Source of the DNA: Sycon ciliatum
Lineage: Eukaryota; Porifera; Calcarea; Leucosolenida; Sycettidae
NCBI RefSeq assembly: GCF_964019385.1
Contig: NC_088645.1
Location: 25,851,189-25,915,188 of the forward strand
DNA: 64,000 nt
Reading direction: 5' to 3'
Shown: in pieces, positions 46,373 to 57,208 of the stretch
How positions within the stretch are numbered: position 1 is the first letter of the stretch
Layout: every line of letters starts with the position of its first letter
Translations under genes and position numbers: made by a program
The notes under the pieces: model-generated
What the model saw: only the letters and a program-made list of their open reading frames with translations
What the model was told of the DNA's origin: nothing
Databases searched by the model: none

Positions 46373-46586
46373 TAAATAATAATAATAATAATAATAATAA
46401 GACAAATTTATGACAGAGTCATGAAATTCTGCAACAGCAACATGCACAGAGTGAACTCCGTATAAAAAAGTATAACCACCACTACTCACATGTTCACCTG
46501 CAGGAGAACATGCATTATCATGCTAGTGCCATTTTCTGCCAGAAAAGGCTTGCACATCAATGCGTATAATACGGTATTGATATGAT

Positions 46587-46607
46587 CAAGAGTGCATAAA
46601 CCTCTTG
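46587..46607. mobile_element. Mini-hairpin insertion 3 (shortest, 21 bp)
   Basis: CAAGAGTGCATAAACCTCTTG with exact 7-bp direct repeats ATATGAT (46580-46586 and 46608-46614). Confidence 0.7.
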
Positions 46608-46649
46608 ATATGATGTGAAGGCCATCATTTACATAATTATTGATATAGG

Positions 46650-46683
46650 CAAGAGTACATAACCCCGGGGTTATGTACTCTTG
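46650..46683. mobile_element. Mini-hairpin insertion 4 (perfect, 34 bp)
   Basis: CAAGAGTACATAACCCC followed directly by its perfect inverse complement. Exact 7-bp direct repeats ATATAGG lie at 46643-46649 and 46684-46690. Confidence 0.8.
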
Positions 46684-46730
46684 ATATAGGGCATTCCATT
46701 GATTGGTGACAGAAAAAACAAAAGAAATTA

Positions 46731-47466
46731 TAGCAATAAAAACTGCTTTATGGCAGTTTTCTAAAAAAAGTTATTGTGTTCTAGTCCATGGACCCCGTCC
46801 AAAAAGTAAGAAATTACCGAAATGTGATAGATGGAAATTAAAATTTCACACAAAACCTCACAATAATCACACACAGAATTAAAAGCTACATGTAGAAGAC
46901 CTTTTCCCCTCGTGATACCCTATTCGTAAATTCCCCTTTCTTTTCCTCCTACTCCACGTGGCTCCAACTGCCTCCCAGTGTTAGACAAGCTCCAGATATG
47001 CCCAAATTCCGTACCCTCGTCAGACAGCACTTCAGTATCTCCCAGTAAACAAAGTCACAGTCACCACTTCCGCTGCATAGCTCGCTGAGCATCCCATTGC
47101 TTTGTAAGTTGCTAATCCCTTCCCACTTTGTGTACGTGCTCTTAATTTTCTTTTTTTCTCTTCTTCCGTGGTTGGTCTCACCCTCTCCTCAATTCAATTG
47201 GCTGTCTTGACATGCCACGAGGTGCAGAAATAAATAAATAAATAAATAAATCCTCTTTCCTATGCATGCATGTTGCCAATTGTTGGTGCAGTACAAGTTA
47301 AAGTTGAAAGCAGCATTTCAAGTGTTGTGATTATTGTGAGGTTTTGGGTGAAATTTTAATTTTCAGCTATCACATTTCGGTAATTTCTTACTTTTTGGAC
47401 GGGGTCCATGGACTAGAACACAATAACGTTTTTTAGAAAACTGCCATAGAGCAGTTTTTATTGCTA
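46731..47466. mobile_element. 736-bp MITE, TA target duplication, 135-bp TIRs
   Basis: Ends TAGCAATAAAAACTGC and its inverse, with TA outside both. The arms match to about 46865 and 47330 (shared GGACCCCGTCCAAAAAGTAA and inverse). The interior has (AAAT)n and no ORF. It abuts the inner end of block C' on the right arm. Confidence 0.8.
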
Positions 47467-47468
47467 TA

Positions 47469-48770
47469 ATAAGTATCAGTATCAGCACTACAGACGACTG
47501 CAACCACTCACAAGCAACAGTTAGTTACCAGCTCTGATCCATCTACAACCTTCTCTTCGACTCTTGTTTCCGAACAACACAGCGCTCAGCAGGCAGTACC
47601 ACGCGAACAGATTACAGCATCCATTCACCTAGACTAGACAGTTACAATAGGGGCGCCAATATTTACTGCACTCTGCAGCTCTCGCTATACACAACAGGCA
47701 CACTCGACCACCGGCCGGATCGAGCCGTTTTCCTCGGATCGGAGATCATTTTCGATCTCCACCAAAATAAAATAATTAATCCACCACACACGGTTCACGT
47801 GGTAGATTCGTACTCGGACCTGACCACCACAAACCCAGATCAACGGAGACCGCACAACATATCCAGAACAAGCGGTATGGACAACGCCCGGGTCAAATAC
47901 TGACCCCAACGGCGCAATCGCGAAAGAAGCAAGTCCGCAAGTACGACTCACCATTGTCGGAACGACGAGGACGACAAACGCCCCGGAGCACCACGCGCGC
48001 CAGCATCACCGCACGCAGATCTACGCGCGATCCCCGCGCACGACCTACGACACCACGCAAGATCGACGTCTCCAGAACACAACTCGCGAAGACAACAAGA
48101 AGCCATCACGTCGTGTCCGACTACACTCCACATATCTTCCTCAGCCTACGTTCACCTTCGACGTCGACGACCATCTTATCAGCTCCTCGGACAACCTGGA
48201 GAGATCTCCCGGTAAGTCCAAAGTCAACACGTGTGTCTCTCTCAGAGACCCGCCAGTGAGACTTCTCTTCTCCTTCGATACACCAATAACCGCCGTCCTG
48301 TCTGTGTGTTTTATAGCTCCGTCCACCTGGCAGAAGACTCAGCCCACGCCACGAAGAACGTGATACAACACTAACCCCTTCATCAATAATTAATTAGTAA
48401 ACAATTTCTCGTTTCAACAAAGGATTAATACCGGAGAGCCCAAACCCCCTGGGGGGACGCACAATTAATTAACTACGAGGGAACCCAAGACGGTCCAGCG
48501 CAACAGCCGAGGTAAGCAATGCTGACTTCCGACATTTAATCCCAAAACCGGTGTACCTCACCTGAACAACATACTGGAAGCTGCACTGAACTTATGTTTC
48601 CATGTTACCAATTGCAACATTCCACAAATCATTCATAATTGAAGGAAAAGTAACCCTGAAGCTGATTCAAGAAATATAACTCTGTTTTATTTGTGGAATT
48701 CATGAGGTCCGTGAACAAGACTATTAGTATTACCAAGACCAACAGCAACAACGAGAACAACTCTAAGGAG

Positions 48771-48812
<42 letters not shown>

Positions 48813-49420
48813 CAACAACAACAACAATCAACGACAATTACAACGACAACAACTATTACAACAACATCAACGTCCATCAACACCCAGACCACAACACCAA
48901 CGTGCAGACGGGGTGTTCCGACGTGGTGAAGGCCTACCCATGGCCTCGTCGGGACATCACCAACCTCGTCGGCAGCGAGCACCTTCTCACAACAGTCGTC
49001 ATGGTGATGACTATGACTGTTACAGCTGACGAGCTGAGAGAAGGACGCCATGGGCAGAAGTTGGAAAAAGACAAGAAAAAAGAAAAAGAACAAAAGAACA
49101 AAAGAAAAAAGAAATATAAATTACAAATAATTTAATTACAGAGGAAGACAAGAAAATAACATCACAAATCCTTCCAGACGTGATCCCTGCAGCTGCAGCA
49201 ACGACGACAATACTACGGCGGCAACACGACGACTTCTACAACACAAAAAACGAAAATTATAAAAATCCTACCAACCCGTAGAGTAACGAGGGTCCGAACC
49301 TGGGTTTTCCCAATACGGTTCAAATGGTCGCAAGACCGGGACTCTGCCAACCGGTTTATGGTTGTAGTCAGGAGCACTACGCGTCCTCGCCTTGTAACAT
49401 GCTGTCAAAATCGAAAAACA
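47469..49420 (-). repeat. Right arm of the large inverted repeat (blocks C', B', A' contiguous)
   Basis: Continuous inverse complement of left blocks C (41132-42216), B (38048-38664) and A (33819-34116), with no extra sequence at the two junctions. It shows the pre-insertion arrangement for the TTAA element at 38669 and the arrangement without the 34117-38047 segment. Contains open frames on both strands with no recognised domain and an (AAC)n tract at about 48773-48810. Confidence 0.92.
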
Positions 49421-49422
49421 TG

Positions 49423-50290
49423 TTAAAGGGGAAGTTAAGGGAAAAATTAAAATTTCACCAGTTGTAGTCTTCGGGGTGCTGAGTCGAATGGTCTTGGTCC
49501 GAGAAAGCTGAGACGCTCCCTTCCTACTTGAATCCCAATCGAACTCGCGCACTTCCACCAAAACTGGGTGACTGCGCCCTACTAGATGGGGATTTGTATG
49601 CAAAATGTCACTAAAAGCGCCATTTCGTTCCTATAAAAGCACGGATGACCGCGATTGGCCCATATGTTGTAGTCTTTTGGACGCTGAGTCGACTGGTTTT
49701 GGTCCGAAAAGGCTGCGATGCAGCGTTCCTCCTTTATTCCCAATCGAACATGGTTGAACAAGTGGTCACGTGCTCCTGGGTGCCAAAATCACCTGGTCAC
49801 CACGCCAGCAGGCGACAACTTTCACACCAAGGTTCAACTCGAGTTCAACTCGAGTGACAGGACTGCACCCAAAAAAGGTCAAACAGGCTAGCAAGTCTAC
49901 CCTGCAGGCACGGTGACCAGCTGACTGGTGTACGCAGGAGCACGTGACCGCTTGTTCAACCATGTTCGATTGGGAATAAAGGAGGAACGCTGCATCGCAG
50001 CCTTTTCGGACCAAAACCAGTCGACTCAGCATCCAAAAGACTACAACATATGGGCCAATCGCGGTCATCCGTGCTTTTATAAGAACGAAACGGCGCTTTT
50101 AGTGACATTTTGCATACAAATCCCCATCTAGTAGGGCGCAGTCACCCAGTTTCGGTGGAAGTGCGCGAGTTCGATTGGGATTCAAGTAGGAAGGGAGCGT
50201 CTCAGCTTTCTCGGACCAAGACCATTCGACTCAGCACCCCGAAGACTACAACTGGTGAAATTTTAATTTTTGCCTTAACTTCCCCTTTAA
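49423..50290. mobile_element. Fold-back MITE copy 2, TTAA target duplication (piggyBac-like)
   Basis: 860 bp (49427-50286) between TTAA at 49423-49426 and 50287-50290. Same family, length and structure as 3074-3933 with a small number of differences, so both inserted in the same period. It lies immediately outside the right arm of the large inverted repeat. Confidence 0.88.
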
Positions 50291-51044
50291 ACTACCAAGC
50301 AAGGCTTCTGTATATACTAGTACTAGTACTGTACTAGCGCTAGCATGCATGCAGTGACAGCAGTCAGCACTTTTGTTTTTGTTTTTCTTTAGTTGTGACG
50401 TCAGGTCATTGTGATAATTATTATGATTTCTTGCAGCACCGACTTCAACGGCGACTTGCCACCGAGAGTATGGCCCAGTGCTCATGGTACTAGTAGTAGT
50501 AAGTGGGGGGGAATAGTAGAAGAATTTATTATTTTGATAGGGAAGGCCCTACGGTAGTACAGACGCATGCCGTCTTGGTCGCAGTGTGAGCGCGCCCTAC
50601 AACTACTTACTTTTTGTAAGTTACTTTTGTAAGCCCTTATTTTTTGGAAATCGGCGGCTTCAGACTACGGCCAAATGTGACCACATTTCTACGACTCAGA
50701 TACTATAGGCCCTCATGGTACCGTAGTGGAAATCGGTCCTTAGCGGGAACCCACCCAGCCATCCAACCTCTGCTGACCAAGAACAGCCTACTCCGCTTCA
50801 CGGAACTCTTCAAGCATAAGCTGCTCGTGCGGAGGCAACTCCGAGCACGGATCAGCCCCTCCCTAACTACCCTCATCTAGGCATATGCGGATAATGCCGG
50901 CAGAAAAATTGGCATAATTCGGTACTTTTTCTGGTAAGTTTCATGCATGTTTGGTATGTGGATAAAGAAATGGAGCAGAATTCGAGGAATTGCCCGCCAT
51001 AAGGTTTGTATGGTTCTGCCAATTTCACTGCTTTTATTATTATT
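50291..51044. other. No gene recognised
   Basis: Contains CTAGTACTAGTACTGTACTAG simple sequence (shortened here to its start) near 50318, and an AT-rich patch with GCATAATTCGG that recurs in diverged form at about 57560-57620. Confidence 0.5.
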
Positions 51045-52244
51045 CATTATAGGGTACCTCACTTCTAACTCTCCAACTACGGTCTCTTTGCTGCATATGT
51101 TCACTTCACTTCCAAAAAAAAACAAATAATATTAGATATAAATTGAATGCACCAAATTTTCGGGCATGGCCCATCTTCAGGGTGAAAAAGAAAACCATTC
51201 AACTAAAGCTAACAAAAACTGAAACGAGTATATATGCTGTGTGGTGCGGTAGTGCTGGAAATCTTTGTATGTGTGAAGGGTAGCAGCAATGGTGAAGTGT
51301 GTTGGTAGAAAGGGAAGGAGCGAAAGAGACCAGTGGAGAGCTGTGTCTGTAAGTGTGAATATGTGTTAGTGCGATGTGAAGGGAAAGCACGAGAAGTGTG
51401 GTTACCAGCAGCAATGGTGAAGTGTGTTGGTAGAAAGTGAAGGAGCGAAGTGGAGAGCTGTGTCTGTAAGTGTGAATATGTGTTAGTGACATGGAGAATA
51501 GAATGCAAAGCATCAATGTAGTTGGGTCCATGGGTGTGAAGACAAAGATGACGACAACTATTTGCTAAGCACTATATAACCATATAACCAGCTAGCACAC
51601 ATAAACATCAAATATCCGCAACATCACAGTCTACCACAATTTACAACACCAGCATCTAACACAATAATTTCACACTGTGTCCAGCAGTCTCCAGCCACGA
51701 TCCCTGTTAACACTTGGGCGTTTATCACGAATGAACATTGCTTCACGTATACGACGATTCACAAGGGAAGACTGCTTGGCGAGAATTGATGCGTTGGTGA
51801 TGGGTGTAGATGTGATTGCTTGTTGTGGGTGGTGTTCTGCATAGTGTTCTCCCCATGGCGTCTCCAGCGCTTGCGCTTTGGCCTCTCTGCAATGCTCCTC
51901 AAATCTCTTCCTTGCAGTTCGCTCGGTCTCGCCAACGTACTCCTCGGCGCAAAGTGCACATAACATCGAGTAGATAACATCCTGAGACAAACATTGACCA
52001 CTCTCCATACCAGCATCACATGCACGACATTCAACTGGTCGCCCCCTCCCTCTTCTCTTCTTATACACTTCCTTCGGGCATTCAGGACGGGACAATGATG
52101 ACGATACCAACATGTCCCTTAGTGACCGACCGGACTGGAACACCACACGCACATCCTTACTGAAAGACCTCACCGTACGACGAACATCACGTGCCAAACG
52201 ATCATTGACGAAGGGCAGTTTGATGATGGATGTGTACGATTGTT
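51045..52244 (-). repeat. PLE left arm (inverted copy of the 3' end)
   Basis: Includes a 176-codon minus-strand frame (52197-51670) identical to the C-terminal GIY-YIG end of the main ORF, then about 600 bp of non-coding sequence with a roughly 127-bp tandem repeat (about 51250-51500). Confidence 0.92.
51150..51184 (-). ncRNA. Hammerhead-ribozyme-like motif, left arm
   Basis: Inverse copy of 55399-55433. See that entry for the fold. Confidence 0.5.
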
Positions 52245-54913
52245 ATAGAAAAGTGTATCCTGTTGGTCCAGATCGCACTCTCCCCTGGGAATTGGTGAAA
52301 TGTAGTGTGTCGTTGTCTAAGAGTAGGTGTTCTGTCAAATTCCTTACAGCCTGTCGACATCATGGTGTTATTCCTGGATGTATTAGGAACTGTTCGAAGG
52401 CTACGCATCTTTTTGGAGCCGCCGTTGCCAAACAAGAGACCCATTTCCAGCAACTAGTTCTGAATCAAATCATAAAGGACAAGTTCACCTGCATAAGACG
52501 ACTCAAAGACAGGCAAGCATCTCTGCGATGGGAAGTCCACAGGAGGATGTTGCCAGGCAAAGCGACATGGGTGATAGGCCATTGCAGTCAAATGAGCGAG
52601 TGTGTACGGGAGGACGAGACGAGGCGACTGAGAAGGAAGTTGGACTGTTTGGTGAGGAGTAGGGAGGCATTGGCGGAGCAGGCCCCAGCTATGGATGCCC
52701 AGAATCGGAGAAATAGAGTTGTGATTGAGGAAGCGGTGGAGAGCGAGGTGCCAGAGGTAGCGAGAAAGGTGATGGAGCTCGGACCAAAGTTTATTCCTGG
52801 CAGACGCGTGACGAAGTCAACAGTGCAGCAGGCGGAGGTGGGTGTGGAGAGACTGGCGTTCGGTCTGAGGTGGAAAGAAGAGGCGGAGAAAAACCGGACG
52901 CAAGCAGCTTCTCATCAGACGGTTACGGGGAGGCCCGTGCGACATCTAGACAATGACACGAGACTGAGAAAGATTGCAACCACGACCAAGCAAGCGCCAA
53001 GCATGGATGATGAGAAGGAAAACGGATTAAGGAGACTGAAGGGAAACATCATGAGACTGTACAAGAGAGAGGCCGACATCAATACCTCCAATAACGGACG
53101 TCAACTAACGAGACGGGAGAAGGAGGCCCTCTCCACCTTACGGAGGAATGAAGGAATCGTGGTTAAGCCATCTGACAAGAGTAAGGGATTTGTAGTGATG
53201 TCTCGTGACAGTTATGTACAGAAAGCGAATGTCATGTTGGAGTGTCGGGATAGTTATGAGCGCTGTGACGTGAAGGTAGAAGACCTTGACAAACACACAC
53301 GCAAGAAAGTCGCTGAGATCACCCAACACAAGCTACCACAACCACTCGCCAAAGCCATTCTCCCACATAACTCACGACTGAGCCAATTCTACGGTCTACC
53401 CAAAGACCATAAGCCAGGTCTTCCGCTGCGCCCAGTTGTGTCTACGTGCGGTTCGTCAATGGATAATGTCTCCTTGTTACTGGAACGTATCCTTAATCAG
53501 TTGTTGAAGTTCGTTCCAGCACATTTGACCAGTACAAAGGAGTGTATTGACGTGTTGAGTGATGTTGGTGTTCTTCCCGATGATTGTATCATTGCCTCAC
53601 TGGATGTTGTCTCGTTGTATTCTAACATACCAGTTGTCGAGAGCATTGATGTCGTCATGGAGTTCTTGGAGTTGCATCGGAAGGAAGTAGATATGTTTCA
53701 CCTGTCACTGTCGGATGTTCGGGAGCTCCTGTCAGTCGTGTTATCGTCCAACTACTTCGAATTTGACGGTGTCCAGTACCGGCAGCGGAAAGGCCTGGCA
53801 ATGGGCAACCATCTCGCACCCCCAATGGCAATCATTTTCATGTCGAAGCTCGAGTCGGAGGCGATGGCTATGTTTCCGTGGAAGCCTCGCTTGTATCGTC
53901 GCTACATCGATGATTGTCTGGTAGTATGGTGTCATGGTCTTGTCAAGTTGATGGAGTTCGTGCAGTACTTGAGCAGCAGACACCCAGACATACGCTTCAC
54001 AGTAGAACACACCCAGCAGAATGTCTCGCACACAGTCAGCTACCTCGACTTGTCTATCTCTGTGGCGAGTGGTGTTGTGCAGTGGGAGTTGTTCGTTAAG
54101 CCCAGTCATAGTGGTGTCCATCTATCGTACGTGTCTTCATTGCCATTGGGGGTGAAGCGTTCGGTTGCCCAGGAGCAGTTTCGGCGCGCAAATAGCAACG
54201 CGTCAACCGACAGGGGGAGGGAGCGGGGAGAGAAGAAGATCGAGACATTACTACAAGACAACGACTACCCACAACACGCTATTCAAGCAGCCAAGCACCA
54301 TGCAAGCACACCAAGACCATCATCCACCATACAACAACAACAATCGTACACATCCATCATCAAACTGCCCTTCGTCAATGATCGTTTGGCACGTGATGTT
54401 CGTCGTACGGTGAGGTCTTTCAGTAAGGATGTGCGTGTGGTGTTCCAGTCCGGTCGGTCACTAAGGGACATGTTGGTATCGTCATCATTGTCCCGTCCTG
54501 AATGCCCGAAGGAAGTGTATAAGAAGAGAAGAGGGAGGGGGCGACCAGTTGAATGTCGTGCATGTGATGCTGGTATGGAGAGTGGTCAATGTTTGTCTCA
54601 GGATGTTATCTACTCGATGTTATGTGCACTTTGCGCCGAGGAGTACGTTGGCGAGACCGAGCGAACTGCAAGGAAGAGATTTGAGGAGCATTGCAGAGAG
54701 GCCAAAGCGCAAGCGCTGGAGACGCCATGGGGAGAACACTATGCAGAACACCACCCACAACAAGCAATCACATCTACACCCATCACCAACGCATCAATTC
54801 TCGCCAAGCAGTCTTCCCTTGTGAATCGTCGTATACGTGAAGCAATGTTCATTCGTGATAAACGCCCAAGTGTTAACAGGGATCGTGGCTGGAGACTGCT
54901 GGACACAGTGTGA
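52112..54913 (+). CDS. Penelope-like reverse transcriptase with GIY-YIG endonuclease
   Basis: 933 codons without interruption. The N-terminal region has SRCSVKFLTACRHHGVIP, usual in PLE proteins. Fingers motifs VVKPSDKSKGFVVM (about residue 350) and FYGLPKDHKPGLPLRPV (about 427) follow. Next come palm motif A ASLDVVSLYSNIP (about 494), KGLAMGNHLAPPMAIIF (about 560) and motif C YRRYIDDCLVVW with the catalytic Asp pair (about 598). After a Cys-rich linker (CRACDAGMESGQC), VIYSMLCALC, EEYVGETERT and RKRFEEH (about 832-861) form the GIY-YIG nuclease core with Arg and Glu. The protein would prime and copy the element's RNA at nicked DNA. The first ATG (52112) lies in the left arm; ATGs at 52223 and 52226 are alternatives. 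Confidence 0.93.
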   Translation: MSLSDRPDWNTTRTSLLKDLTVRRTSRAKRSLTKGSLMMDVYDCYRKVYPVGPDRTLPWELVKCSVSLSKSRCSVKFLTACRHHGVIPGCIRNCSKATHLFGAAVAKQETHFQQLVLNQIIKDKFTCIRRLKDRQASLRWEVHRRMLPGKATWVIGHCSQMSECVREDETRRLRRKLDCLVRSREALAEQAPAMDAQNRRNRVVIEEAVESEVPEVARKVMELGPKFIPGRRVTKSTVQQAEVGVERLAFGLRWKEEAEKNRTQAASHQTVTGRPVRHLDNDTRLRKIATTTKQAPSMDDEKENGLRRLKGNIMRLYKREADINTSNNGRQLTRREKEALSTLRRNEGIVVKPSDKSKGFVVMSRDSYVQKANVMLECRDSYERCDVKVEDLDKHTRKKVAEITQHKLPQPLAKAILPHNSRLSQFYGLPKDHKPGLPLRPVVSTCGSSMDNVSLLLERILNQLLKFVPAHLTSTKECIDVLSDVGVLPDDCIIASLDVVSLYSNIPVVESIDVVMEFLELHRKEVDMFHLSLSDVRELLSVVLSSNYFEFDGVQYRQRKGLAMGNHLAPPMAIIFMSKLESEAMAMFPWKPRLYRRYIDDCLVVWCHGLVKLMEFVQYLSSRHPDIRFTVEHTQQNVSHTVSYLDLSISVASGVVQWELFVKPSHSGVHLSYVSSLPLGVKRSVAQEQFRRANSNASTDRGRERGEKKIETLLQDNDYPQHAIQAAKHHASTPRPSSTIQQQQSYTSIIKLPFVNDRLARDVRRTVRSFSKDVRVVFQSGRSLRDMLVSSSLSRPECPKEVYKKRRGRGRPVECRACDAGMESGQCLSQDVIYSMLCALCAEEYVGETERTARKRFEEHCREAKAQALETPWGEHYAEHHPQQAITSTPITNASILAKQSSLVNRRIREAMFIRDKRPSVNRDRGWRLLDTV

Positions 54914-55538
54914 AATTATTGTGTTAGATGCTGGTGTTGTAAATTGTGGTAGACTGTGATGTTGCGGATATTTGATGTTTATGTGTGCTAGCTGGTTATA
55001 TGGTTATATAGTGCTTAGCAAATAGTTGTCGTCATCTTTGTCTTCACACCCATGGACCCAACTACATTGATGCTTTGCATTCTATTCTCCATGTCACTAA
55101 CACATATTCACACTTACAGACACAGCTCTCCACTTCGCTCCTTCACTTTCTACCAACACACTTCACCATTGCTGCTGGTAACCACACTTCTCGTGCTTTC
55201 CCTTCACATCGCACTAACACATATTCACACTTACAGACACAGCTCTCCACTGGTCTCTTTCGCTCCTTCCCTTTCTACCAACACACTTCACCATTGCTGC
55301 TACCCTTCACACATACAAAGATTTCCAGCACTACCGCACCACACAGCATATATACTCGTTTCAGTTTTTGTTAGCTTTAGTTGAATGGTTTTCTTTTTCA
55401 CCCTGAAGATGGGCCATGCCCGAAAATTTGGTGCATTCAATTTATATCTAATATTATTTGTTTTTTTTTGGAAGTGAAGTGAACATATGCAGCAAAGAGA
55501 CCGTAGTTGGAGAGTTAGAAGTGAGGTACCCTATAATG
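54339..55538 (+). repeat. PLE right arm
   Basis: Carries the last 190 codons of the ORF and the 3' non-coding region. Mirror of 51045-52244. Confidence 0.92.
55399..55433 (+). ncRNA. Hammerhead-ribozyme-like motif, right arm
   Basis: The order is CACC, then CTGAAGA (matches the invariant CUGANGA), a stem-loop GGGC-CAT-GCCC, GAAA, ATTT, then GGTG, which pairs with CACC as stem I. This is the minimal stem-III layout known for PLE hammerheads. Cleavage would follow the third U of AUUU, a UUU-type NUH triplet, which is permitted but not the efficient GUC. Activity is not shown by sequence. Confidence 0.5.
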
Positions 55539-55801
55539 TGTGAATGGCTGCAATGGAGTCTGCGAGTGCTTAGAAAAGTTTATTATTATTATTATTATTA
55601 TTATTATCAGACTTTTCCCGTTTGTCTCTTTCCCTCAAAACCAGTTAATATTTTATGACTTGGGGCTCCCCGCGTGCTAGTTTGTACGTGAAGTGTGTGG
55701 GTACAGTGAGGGCTGCGTCCCACCCGCCTGTGTGGATTCACAGGAAGTGTGAGTTACGAAGTCTGAAGAAAACATTGAACGGTCTCTGCTTGGATGACGA
55801 C

Positions 55802-55873
55802 TACACCATAGCTCAGTGGTTAGAGCATCGCTGGCTACAAGCGAGGGTCCCTGGTTCGAGTCCTGGTGGTGAC
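55802..55873 (+). tRNA. tRNA-like segment 1 (probable pseudo-tRNA)
   Basis: D arm GCTCAGTGGTTAGAGC, anticodon-stem TCGCT/AGCGA, T arm CCTGG-TTCGAGT-CCTGG and five acceptor pairs are intact, giving good A and B boxes. The first two acceptor pairs mismatch, and the anticodon loop GGCTACA lacks the universal U33, so charging is unlikely. Confidence 0.5.
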
Positions 55874-56083
55874 AGTCAATTTTTTTCTTCAGACTTTTCC
55901 CGTTTGTCTCTTTCCCTCAAAACCAGTTAATATTTTATGACTTGGGGCTCCCCGCGTGCTAGTTTGTACGTGAAGTGTGTGGGTACAGTGAGGGCTGCGT
56001 CCCACCCGCCTGTGTGGATTCACAGGAAGTGTGAGTTACGAAGTCTGAAGAAAACATTGAACGGTCTCTGCTTGGATGACGAC

Positions 56084-56155
56084 TACACCATAGCTCAGTG
56101 GTTAGAGCATCGCTGGCTACAAGCGAGGGTCCCTGGTTCGAGTCCTGGTGGTGAC
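56084..56155 (+). tRNA. tRNA-like segment 2
   Basis: Same sequence and defects as segment 1, 282 bp downstream. Confidence 0.5.
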
Positions 56156-56364
56156 AGTCAATTTTTTCTTCAGACTTTTCCCGTTTGTCTCTTTCCCTCA
56201 AAACCAGTTAATATTTTATGACTTGGGGCTCCCCGCGTGCTAGTTTGTACGTGAAGTGTGTGGGTACAGTGAGGGCTGCGTCCCACCCGCCTGTGTGGAT
56301 TCACAGGAAGTGTGAGTTACGAAGTCTGAAGAAAACATTGAACGGTCTCTGCTTGGATGACGAC

Positions 56365-56436
56365 TACACCATAGCTCAGTGGTTAGAGCATCGCTGGCTA
56401 CAAGCGAGGGTCCCTGGTTCGAGTCCTGGTGGTGAC
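56365..56436 (+). tRNA. tRNA-like segment 3
   Basis: Same sequence as segment 1, 281 bp after segment 2. Confidence 0.5.
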
Positions 56437-56646
56437 AGTCAATTTTTTTCTTCAGACTTTTCCCGTTTGTCTCTTTCCCTCAAAACCAGTTAATATTTTA
56501 TGACTTGGGGCTCCCCGCGTGCTAGTTTGTACGTGAAGTGTGTGGGTACAGTGAGGGCTGCGTCCCACCCGCCTGTGTGGATTCACAGGAAGTGTGAGTT
56601 ACGAAGTCTGAAGAAAACATTGAACGGTCTCTGCTTGGATGACGAC

Positions 56647-56718
56647 TACACCATAGCTCAGTGGTTAGAGCATCGCTGGCTACAAGCGAGGGTCCCTGGT
56701 TCGAGTCCTGGTGGTGAC
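56647..56718 (+). tRNA. tRNA-like segment 4
   Basis: Same sequence as segment 1, 282 bp after segment 3. Confidence 0.5.
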
Positions 56719-56927
56719 AGTCAATTTTTTCTTCAGACTTTTCCCGTTTGTCTCTTTCCCTCAAAACCAGTTAATATTTTATGACTTGGGGCTCCCCGCG
56801 TGCTAGTTTGTACGTGAAGTGTGTGGGTACAGTGAGGGCTGCGTCCCACCCGCCTGTGTGGATTCACAGGAAGTGTGAGTTACGAAGTCTGAAGAAAACA
56901 TTGAACGGTCTCTGCTTGGATGACGAC

Positions 56928-56999
56928 TACACCATAGCTCAGTGGTTAGAGCATCGCTGGCTTCAAGCGAGGGTCCCTGGTTCGAGTCCTGGTGGTGAC
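56928..56999 (+). tRNA. tRNA-like segment 5 (loop variant)
   Basis: Differs in the anticodon loop (GGCTTCA in place of GGCTACA); otherwise the same. Confidence 0.5.
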
Positions 57000-57208
57000 A
57001 GTCAATTTTTTCTTCAGACTTTTCCCGTTTGTCTCTTTCCCTCAAAACCAGTTAATATTTTATGACTTGGGGCTCCCCGCGTGCTAGTTTGTACGTGAAG
57101 TGTGTGGGTACAGTGAGGGCTGCGTCCCACCCGCCTGTGTGGATTCACAGGAAGTGTGAGTTACGAAGTCTGAAGAAAACATTGAACGGTCTCTGCTTGG
57201 ATGACGAC

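Larger units (their letters stand above)
51045..55538 (+). mobile_element. Penelope-like element with inverted terminal arms
   Basis: The outer arms (51045-52244 and 54339-55538, 1.2 kb each) are inverse complements and appear almost identical. Both arms hold the antisense or sense copy of the endonuclease end of the ORF, short tandem sequences and a hammerhead-like motif. Penelope-like elements are known to carry LTR-like repeats in direct or inverted order, 5'-truncated partial tandem copies, and hammerhead ribozymes. The ORF is uninterrupted and the arms show little decay, so the copy looks young and may have been active recently. ATT-rich sequence flanks both sides. Confidence 0.92.

Noticed and set aside
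41132-48539. Block C arm as an LTR with primer-binding site (TGGCGCCCCTATTG)
   Set aside because: The arms are inverted rather than direct, no gag or pol lies between them, and no terminal TG...CA pair was found.
33819-49420. Polinton/Maverick with long TIRs
   Set aside because: No polymerase, integrase, ATPase or capsid genes lie between the arms and no 6-bp duplication was found.
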